Assembly: GCA_050330055.1 (NCBI GenBank) | Contig: JBHJOF010000267.1 | Span: 1 to 10,112 of the forward strand | Source of the DNA: JBHJOF01 sp050330055 | Lineage (GTDB): Bacteria > Pseudomonadota > Alphaproteobacteria > Kiloniellales > JAKSDN01 | Length of the DNA: 10,112 nucleotides | Reading direction: 5' to 3' | Shown: positions 6,279-10,112 of the stretch, piece after piece | Position numbering within the stretch: the stretch's first letter is position 1 | How the letters are laid out: each line of letters starts with the position of its first letter | Translations under genes and position numbers: made by a program | The notes under the pieces: generated by a model | Told to the model about the DNA's origin: nothing | The model's database searches: none | Seen by the model: only the letters and a program-made list of their open reading frames with translations

Positions 6279-7737
6279 CGCCAGCCAGACGGGACTGCTG
6301 CACTCGCGGATCTTCCGCCTGACGCTGCTCTATCTGTGCCTCTTTACCGCCGCCATGCTCGCGCTGGTCGGCTTCATCTACTGGTTGGCGACAGACTCGG
6401 TGACGCGGCAGATCGACAAGACCATCGATGCCGAGATCCGCGGACTGGCCGAGCAGTACCGGCAGCGCGGCACGGTCGGCTTGATCCAGGTGATTCGGCA
6501 GCGCACCGAGGGAGCAGGTGCCGCGCGTGGCCTCTATCTGCTGACTGACCAGCGCTTCCTGCCGCTCGCCGGCAATCTCTCGCGCTGGCCCGATGCGGCA
6601 CCCGACCCGGACGGTTGGATCACCTTTCCGCTCGAGTTCCCCGATTCTGAGGGCGGTCTCAACTTTGGTCGCGGTCGCGTCTTCGAGCTGAGCGGCGGGC
6701 TCCATCTGCTCGTCGGCCACGATCTGCGCGAACGCACCCGAATCGCCGCGGTGATTCGGGAAACCCTGGCTTGGGGACTGATCGCCGTTGTCGGCTTGAG
6801 TCTCGCCGGCGGCCTGCTGATGAGCCGCTCTTTGCTTAGTCGCATCGACCGGGTCAATGCCACCGCGCGCGACATCATGGCCGGTGACCTGAGTCGCCGC
6901 GTGCCAACCAGCGGCCGGGACGACGAGTTCGATCGGCTTGCCGGCAACCTGAACGCCATGCTGGATCGCATCGAGCGCCTGCTGGCCGGCATGAAGCAGG
7001 TCAGCGACAACATCGCGCACGACCTGCGCAGTCCCCTGACCCGCCTGCGCAGCCGGCTCGAGGTGACGCTGATGGAGCGGCACGACGAGGCCGCCTATCG
7101 CCAGGCGATCGAGCAGACCATCGCCGAGGCCGACGGCCTGCTGAAGACCTTCAACGCGCTCCTGAGCATCGCTCAGGCCGAGAGCGGCGCGCCGCGCCAG
7201 GGCTTCGCGCCGGTCGAGCTGGGCGCCCTGGTCGGCGACGTGGCCGAGCTCTACGAACCGCTGGCCGAGGATCGCGGCCTGACGCTGGAACTGGGCGAGG
7301 TCGCGCCCATGACCATCGCCGGCGACCGCCACCTGCTGTTCCAGGGGCTGGTCAACCTGCTGGACAACGCCATCAAGTTCTCGCCGTCGGGCGGGCGCAT
7401 CGCGCTGTCGCTCACCAGGAGCGGCGAGCGCGCCTGTCTTACGGTGGCCGACTCCGGCCCCGGCATACCGGAAGCAGCCCGCGCCCAGGTGCTCGACCGC
7501 TTCGTGCGCCTGGAGTCCAGCCGCAGCACGCCGGGCAGCGGCCTCAGCCTGGCGGCGGCGGTCGCCCGGCTGCACGACGGCGAGCTGCGGCTGGAGGACA
7601 ACGCACCCGAGGACAACACCCCGGGCCTGCGCGCCTCGCTGTTGCTGCCGCTCGGCGGGCAGATGCAAATGAGTGCCGCGGCCGAGCGCGCTTCGAATCA
7701 AAAGGAAAAGCGGCTGGGGCCCGCGCTGGGCGTCTAG
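6265..7737 (+). CDS. Membrane sensor histidine kinase (HAMP-HisKA-HATPase_c)
   Basis: This 490-residue inner-membrane kinase is the likely partner of the preceding regulator. TM1 is about residues 19-42 and TM2 about 167-187, enclosing a periplasmic sensor of roughly 125 residues that I do not recognise. A HAMP linker follows (188 to about 240). The phospho-acceptor H252 lies in NIAHDLRSPLTRLR, the N-box is NLLDNAIKFSP with N368, the G1 box is ADSGPGIP and the G2 box is GSGLSLA. It should therefore be active. The start is the GTG at 6265, which overlaps the regulator's end; the next in-frame ATG lies inside TM1 and would destroy it. After the ATPase domain there is a short polar tail (about 463-490). 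The gene converges on the HlyU-family gene with only 13 bp between stop codons. Confidence 0.92.
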   Translation: MRQTDASQTGLLHSRIFRLTLLYLCLFTAAMLALVGFIYWLATDSVTRQIDKTIDAEIRGLAEQYRQRGTVGLIQVIRQRTEGAGAARGLYLLTDQRFLPLAGNLSRWPDAAPDPDGWITFPLEFPDSEGGLNFGRGRVFELSGGLHLLVGHDLRERTRIAAVIRETLAWGLIAVVGLSLAGGLLMSRSLLSRIDRVNATARDIMAGDLSRRVPTSGRDDEFDRLAGNLNAMLDRIERLLAGMKQVSDNIAHDLRSPLTRLRSRLEVTLMERHDEAAYRQAIEQTIAEADGLLKTFNALLSIAQAESGAPRQGFAPVELGALVGDVAELYEPLAEDRGLTLELGEVAPMTIAGDRHLLFQGLVNLLDNAIKFSPSGGRIALSLTRSGERACLTVADSGPGIPEAARAQVLDRFVRLESSRSTPGSGLSLAAAVARLHDGELRLEDNAPEDNTPGLRASLLLPLGGQMQMSAAAERASNQKEKRLGPALGV

Positions 7738-7750
7738 CGCTCACCTGCCG

Positions 7751-8062
7751 CTACGAAAACAGCTTCTCGCCCTGCTCGTCGATGATCTGCCGCGCCTTGC
7801 GGAGCGCGCAGCTGTCGGCTTCCTCCTTGCTGCTGAAGAAGTCGGCGCGGATGAAGTGCTGCTCCTTGAGCTCGTCGCCGATCTGCTTGGTGATGACGCC
7901 GGCGGTCAGCCACTGCGAGCCCTCGCGGCGCGGCGCCGGGCGGATCGAGAAGCCTTTGTAATCGACGGCCTCTCCCACGGCTCCTCCGGGCGCTGCTCCC
8001 GTCCCTTTACTCTCCTTGGGCCCAAGCAGGGCGCCGAAGAGCTTGGCGAGTTTGGATCCCAT
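7751..8062 (-). CDS. HlyU-family protein
   Basis: This 103-residue cytoplasmic protein belongs to the HlyU family, named for the Vibrio haemolysin activator; alphaproteobacterial members are mostly uncharacterised, so a transcription-factor role here is only transferred by name. After a Gly/Ala-rich leader (1 to about 33) come the family's conserved segments: YKGFSIRPAPRREGSQWLTA, then KEQHFIRADFFSSKEEA and the terminal KARQIIDEQGEKLF. No DNA-binding helix-turn-helix motif is obvious. The ATG at 8062 is chosen because AAGGAGG lies 8 nt upstream; a longer reading from 8203 would add a low-complexity Pro/Gly/Arg stretch with no site. The gene faces the kinase gene tail to tail and diverges from the OmpA-type lipoprotein gene across 390 bp. 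Confidence 0.82.
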   Translation of the reverse strand: MGSKLAKLFGALLGPKESKGTGAAPGGAVGEAVDYKGFSIRPAPRREGSQWLTAGVITKQIGDELKEQHFIRADFFSSKEEADSCALRKARQIIDEQGEKLFS

Positions 8063-8135
8063 GCTGGCAGCCTCCTTCGCGGGCGCGAGATGCGCGCCAA
8101 CAGGCAGCCTAGCGGAGTGGCACGGCAGCGGACAA

Positions 8136-8165
8136 GGCCGGGCGCCCAGGGGCCGGGCGCCCAGG
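8136..8165. repeat. Perfect 15-bp tandem repeat
   Basis: The unit ggccgggcgcccagg is present twice without interruption (8136-8150 and 8151-8165), followed by a partial ggc. Each unit contains the self-complementary gggcgccc, so the pair can also fold into hairpins. It lies 74-103 bp upstream of the HlyU-family start codon. Confidence 0.8.
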
Positions 8166-8207
8166 GGCGGCGGAGAGCTGATGCCCGCCAAGGACCGCAG
8201 CACGCCT

Positions 8208-8246
8208 CGATTCGTTGGGCCGATTCGTTGGGCCGATGCGTTGGTT
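8208..8246. repeat. 13-bp tandem repeat, three copies
   Basis: The unit cgattcgttgggc occurs twice perfectly (8208-8220 and 8221-8233) and a third time with 10 of 13 matches (8234-8246). A 13-bp period cannot preserve a reading frame, which agrees with this being non-coding. It may be a direct-repeat operator array (little more than one helical turn per unit) or a slippage product. Confidence 0.75.
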
Positions 8247-8429
8247 GGTAATCCCAGTTGGTCTTTTACTGCTGCGCGAAACGTGCTAACGGAAGATGGT
8301 CAGGGGTCAGCATTTGCGTATGGTGAGCACAGGCCCGCGCGACACACGGAGGTCGGGCAGGGCTCGCGTATTGGTACAGATTTCTCTGGTTCGTGTTCCA
8401 CCAAACCCTTAGAGTCGCTGGCCAGGTGC

Positions 8430-8451
8430 GTCGTACAGAGAGGGGTACGAT
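8430..8451 (+). promoter_or_regulatory. Hairpin presenting the Shine-Dalgarno of the OmpA-type lipoprotein
   Basis: TCGTAC (8431-8436) and GTACGA (8445-8450) are perfect reverse complements, extendable by a G-U pair (8430 with 8451). The 8-nt loop is AGAGAGGG, which is the purine-rich ribosome-binding stretch, and the ATG follows 2 nt after the stem. The geometry is clear from the sequence; whether it influences translation is inference. Confidence 0.45.
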
Positions 8452-8452
8452 C

Positions 8453-9334
8453 ATGTCGAAAATCCGATACGCGGCAGCGATCGGGCTTGCGGTTCTGCTG
8501 TTGGGTGCCTGCGAGCACTACGGGGCGGAACCAACAGGGATTACCAGAGGCTTCGAGCTCGAGCGGGCCAAGGCGACAACGGCGCCTGCCTCGCCGTTCG
8601 AGGCCGCCTTGCATGCCGGCTACCTCGATCTGGCCCAGGCCGAGTTCAACCGGGGCGACTACGAGGATTCCGATCGTTTCGCGCGTCGGGCGGAAGCGGT
8701 GGCCCTGGGCAAGCGGGTTGAGCCGGAGCATCCCATCACCCACCGCTGGATCCCGCCGGAGCACCGCGCCGAGCTGTTCAACGAGGTGTGGCGCCTGCAG
8801 AAGGCGCTCAGAGCCGGCGCCCGGGACTGGGCACCGGAGCCGGCGGCGCGTGCGCAGGTCATGTACGACTGCTGGGTCGAGGAGCAGGAAGAGAACTTCC
8901 AGCCCGACGACATCGCAGCCTGCCGTGACGCCTACCTCGCCGCCATGGCCGAAGTCGAGGCACTGCGGCCCGGCGAGGCGATGGCCGAGGCGATGCCCGC
9001 ACCCGGCCCCTATGTCGTGTTCTTCGAGTTCGACAGCGCGATCCTGACGGCCGAGGCGCGCGCGACCCTGGACGAGGTGGTGAACGATGCCGGCGGCTTC
9101 GAGCCGGCCGTGGTGATCGTGCGCGGCCATACTGACCGGGCCGGTCCCGAGTCCTACAACATGGCGCTGTCGCAGCGCCGTGCCGAGGCGGTCTCCAACT
9201 ATCTCCAGGCGCACGGCATCGATGCCGGCAGCATCGCGGTCGACTGGTTCGGCGAGACCAGGCCGATGGTCGCCACGCCCGACGGGGTTCCCGAGCAGGC
9301 CAATCGCCGGGTGGAGATCGAGTTCGAGAGGTAG
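8453..9334 (+). CDS. OmpA-family peptidoglycan-binding lipoprotein
   Basis: This 293-residue lipoprotein probably anchors the outer membrane to peptidoglycan. Residues 1-19 are a signal peptide with lipobox LGAC and C20; Glu at +2 favours outer-membrane sorting. A helical region (about 48-180) holds a TPR-like helix pair (AGYLDLAQAEFNRGDYEDSD) and no family I can name, with two further cysteines (in YDCW and AACRD) that could form a disulfide. The OmpA C-terminal domain runs from about 187 to 293: FFEFDSAILT, then GHTDRAG with D228 and LSQRRAEAV with R243, the two residues that bind meso-diaminopimelate in this family, at the usual spacing of 15. This makes it larger than Pal (about 170 residues), with a private central domain. 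GAGAGGGG lies 8 nt before the ATG, inside a hairpin loop. Confidence 0.88.
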   Translation: MSKIRYAAAIGLAVLLLGACEHYGAEPTGITRGFELERAKATTAPASPFEAALHAGYLDLAQAEFNRGDYEDSDRFARRAEAVALGKRVEPEHPITHRWIPPEHRAELFNEVWRLQKALRAGARDWAPEPAARAQVMYDCWVEEQEENFQPDDIAACRDAYLAAMAEVEALRPGEAMAEAMPAPGPYVVFFEFDSAILTAEARATLDEVVNDAGGFEPAVVIVRGHTDRAGPESYNMALSQRRAEAVSNYLQAHGIDAGSIAVDWFGETRPMVATPDGVPEQANRRVEIEFER

Positions 9335-9391
9335 GCCTGCCGCGCCGAGCCACTCGCGGCTTCCAGTGAGCGGAGAGCGGCGCGTCAGAGC

Positions 9392-9432
9392 GGAAATGGG
9401 GAGCTGTCGCCGGCGGTGGCAGCTCCCTTTCC
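9392..9432 (+). terminator. Strong hairpin downstream of the OmpA-type lipoprotein
   Basis: GGAAA (9392-9396) pairs with TTTCC (9428-9432) and GGGAGCTG (9399-9406) with CAGCTCCC (9420-9427); a 2-nt bulge (9397-9398) separates the two helices, and the apical 13 nt can pair further. It begins 58 nt after the stop codon. There is no T-tract, so it is not a textbook intrinsic terminator; it may still end or protect the transcript. Confidence 0.45.
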
Positions 9433-9455
9433 ATTCAGGGTCCCGGGCAGACCAG

Positions 9456-9476
9456 GGCCGGCTTGTCGGGCCGGCC
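9456..9476 (+). terminator. GC-rich hairpin followed by a short T run
   Basis: GGCCGGC (9456-9462) and GCCGGCC (9470-9476) form a perfect 7-bp stem with a 7-nt loop, followed by GATTT. This is closer to an intrinsic terminator than the hairpin before it, though the T run is only three. The two together may insulate the OmpA-type gene from the next gene. Confidence 0.35.
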
Positions 9477-9562
9477 GATTTGCTGCCGTGTGGCCTCGCC
9501 GCCTCGCTTAGGTTAGATTTGGCGCCGGCAAGGCAAGACCAGGACGGTCGGAGGAAGTGACG

Positions 9563-10112
9563 GTGGGCGAACGTTTTGGCGGACGTGGCGGCGGTTTCAG
9601 GCGGGCCCGTTGCTGCGCTATGGGGGACCGCGCCGAGAGCCGGCTGAATGTGTTCGCCGTGCTGCTGGCGCCCGCCTTGCTGCTGTCCTGTAGCTGGATC
9701 GACGAGGCAGAGACGGTGTCGCCGGACAGCGCTGCCGCGAGCAGCCTCGAGAGCTTGGAAGCGAGCTCGGCCCCATCGGCCGGCGCATCGGCCGAATCGG
9801 CAACCGAGGAGGCGGACGGTAGCGCAAGCTGGTACGCCCCCTGGACCTGGTTCGGCGGCGAGGCGCCGCCCACCGAGTCGGCGTCGGCGGATCAGCAGCA
9901 GGCACAAACATGGCAAGTGACGCAGGTCACCGGCGGCGGCTCGCCTGGCCAGGAGGCCTCGCCAAGCGAAGTTGCGACGCATGAGACGCATGAAGAGACA
10001 TCTGGCGGCTCGTCCTGGTATGCGCCCTGGACCTGGTTCGGCGATGATGGCGCGGGCAGCGAGGGCGACGCGCTCGAAGCCGCGCAGCGCGCCCGGGGCG
10101 ACGCGGAGGGCG
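9563..10112 (+). CDS. Unrecognised lipoprotein with SWYAPWTWFG repeats, C-terminus missing
   Basis: The frame is open to the right edge (183 complete codons). I start it at the GTG at 9563 because GGAGGA lies 7 nt upstream; an ATG at 9620 is in frame but has no such site. From the GTG, residues 28-42 form a hydrophobic stretch ending LLLS before C43, a slightly imperfect lipobox (Leu at -2), so an outer-membrane lipoprotein is likely (Ser at +2). The mature part is rich in Ser, Ala, Glu and Gly and is interrupted by two copies of SWYAPWTWFG (residues 89-98 and 151-160). I know no family with this motif. The rest looks disordered and could be a tether. It follows the OmpA-type lipoprotein gene by 228 bp with hairpins between, so it is probably its own transcript. 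Codon bias matches the neighbours. Confidence 0.65.
   Translation, partial: MGERFGGRGGGFRRARCCAMGDRAESRLNVFAVLLAPALLLSCSWIDEAETVSPDSAAASSLESLEASSAPSAGASAESATEEADGSASWYAPWTWFGGEAPPTESASADQQQAQTWQVTQVTGGGSPGQEASPSEVATHETHEETSGGSSWYAPWTWFGDDGAGSEGDALEAAQRARGDAEG
9827..10042 (+). repeat. Two copies of a decapeptide-coding repeat (SWYAPWTWFG)
   Basis: Copies at 9827-9856 and 10013-10042 encode the identical decapeptide 62 residues apart. The codons differ at the Ser, Tyr and Ala codons (agc/tcc, tac/tat, gcc/gcg), so the peptide has been conserved while synonymous sites drifted. That points to selection on the protein rather than a fresh DNA duplication. Both are followed by Gly or Asp and flanked by Ser/Gly-rich linkers. 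Confidence 0.85.
9976..9993 (+). repeat. Perfect 9-bp tandem repeat
   Basis: The unit gacgcatga is present twice in a row and encodes THETHE within the linker between the two aromatic motifs of the last gene. It is in frame and probably a slippage product in disordered sequence. Confidence 0.75.

Larger units (their letters stand above)
8063..8452. other. 390-bp divergent intergenic region
   Basis: It separates the HlyU-family gene (minus) from the OmpA-type lipoprotein gene (plus) and should hold both promoters. I see two unrelated tandem repeats (8136-8165 and 8208-8246), then a stretch of lower GC (about 8247-8415), and a hairpin over the lipoprotein's ribosome-binding site. I find no convincing -35/-10 pair and no supportable small gene. 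The frames open across it lack the codon bias of the neighbours. Confidence 0.6.

Noticed and set aside
6184..7701. 505-codon minus-strand open frame opposite the histidine kinase
   Set aside because: Antisense of a kinase with H, N, G1 and G2 boxes all in place; composition is Gln/Ala/Arg-rich and shadow-like.
8016..9047. 343-codon plus-strand open frame over the HlyU/OmpA intergenic region
   Set aside because: It overlaps the HlyU-family gene antisense and the OmpA-type gene in another frame, crosses the 13-bp repeats and is Arg/Ser/Pro-rich without any motif.
8300..9991. 563-codon minus-strand open frame opposite both lipoprotein genes
   Set aside because: It crosses two plus-strand genes and their hairpin-bearing gap. 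The OmpA-domain motifs are on the plus strand, and the minus translation has no domain-like features.
1..10112. CRISPR array, tRNA, rRNA, insertion sequence or attachment site
   Set aside because: No regularly spaced repeats of 24-40 bp, no cloverleaf or rRNA-like segments, no transposase or integrase reading frame and no terminal inverted repeats were seen.

Overview
The window is GC-rich DNA (mostly G or C at third codon positions) with short intergenic gaps. Its gene families (a HlyU-family protein, an alphaproteobacterial-type NrdA N-terminus, a periplasmic rhodanese paired with a YeeE/YedE transporter, a DegP-like protease and OmpA-type lipoproteins) suggest a chromosomal segment of an alphaproteobacterium, perhaps of the Rhodospirillales or a nearby order. 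The taxon is an inference. I see no phage, plasmid, IS, CRISPR, tRNA or rRNA sequence.

Left part (1-1184). The minus strand carries the first 95 codons of a ribonucleotide reductase large subunit, cut by the window edge. Upstream lie two NrdR-box-like palindromes exactly 32 bp apart, one overlapping a candidate -10 element. Further upstream on the same strand is a small unrecognised gene (569-889) for a 106-residue, four-cysteine protein with a CPRCG knuckle. A 295-bp divergent intergenic region follows.

Middle part (1185-7737, all plus strand). A secreted tandem rhodanese whose only cysteine is in the active-site loop (1185-2108) precedes a YeeE/YedE-family sulfur-compound transporter (2151-3389); together they look like a periplasmic sulfur handling and uptake unit. 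An 80-residue lipoprotein (3422-3664) and a DegP/HtrA protease with an intact catalytic triad and two PDZ domains (3832-5394) follow. Next is an OmpR-type response regulator (5601-6278) overlapped by 14 nt by its histidine kinase (6265-7737). The protease and two-component pair suggest an envelope quality-control and signalling block.

Right part (7738-10112). A HlyU-family gene converges on the kinase gene. A 390-bp intergenic region with two different tandem repeats leads to an OmpA-domain lipoprotein (8453-9334) whose Shine-Dalgarno sequence sits in the loop of a predicted hairpin. After a hairpin-rich gap, a GTG-started gene runs off the right edge (9563-10112). It encodes an unrecognised Ser/Ala/Glu-rich lipoprotein with two copies of the aromatic decapeptide SWYAPWTWFG; this and the four-cysteine protein are the least familiar items here.
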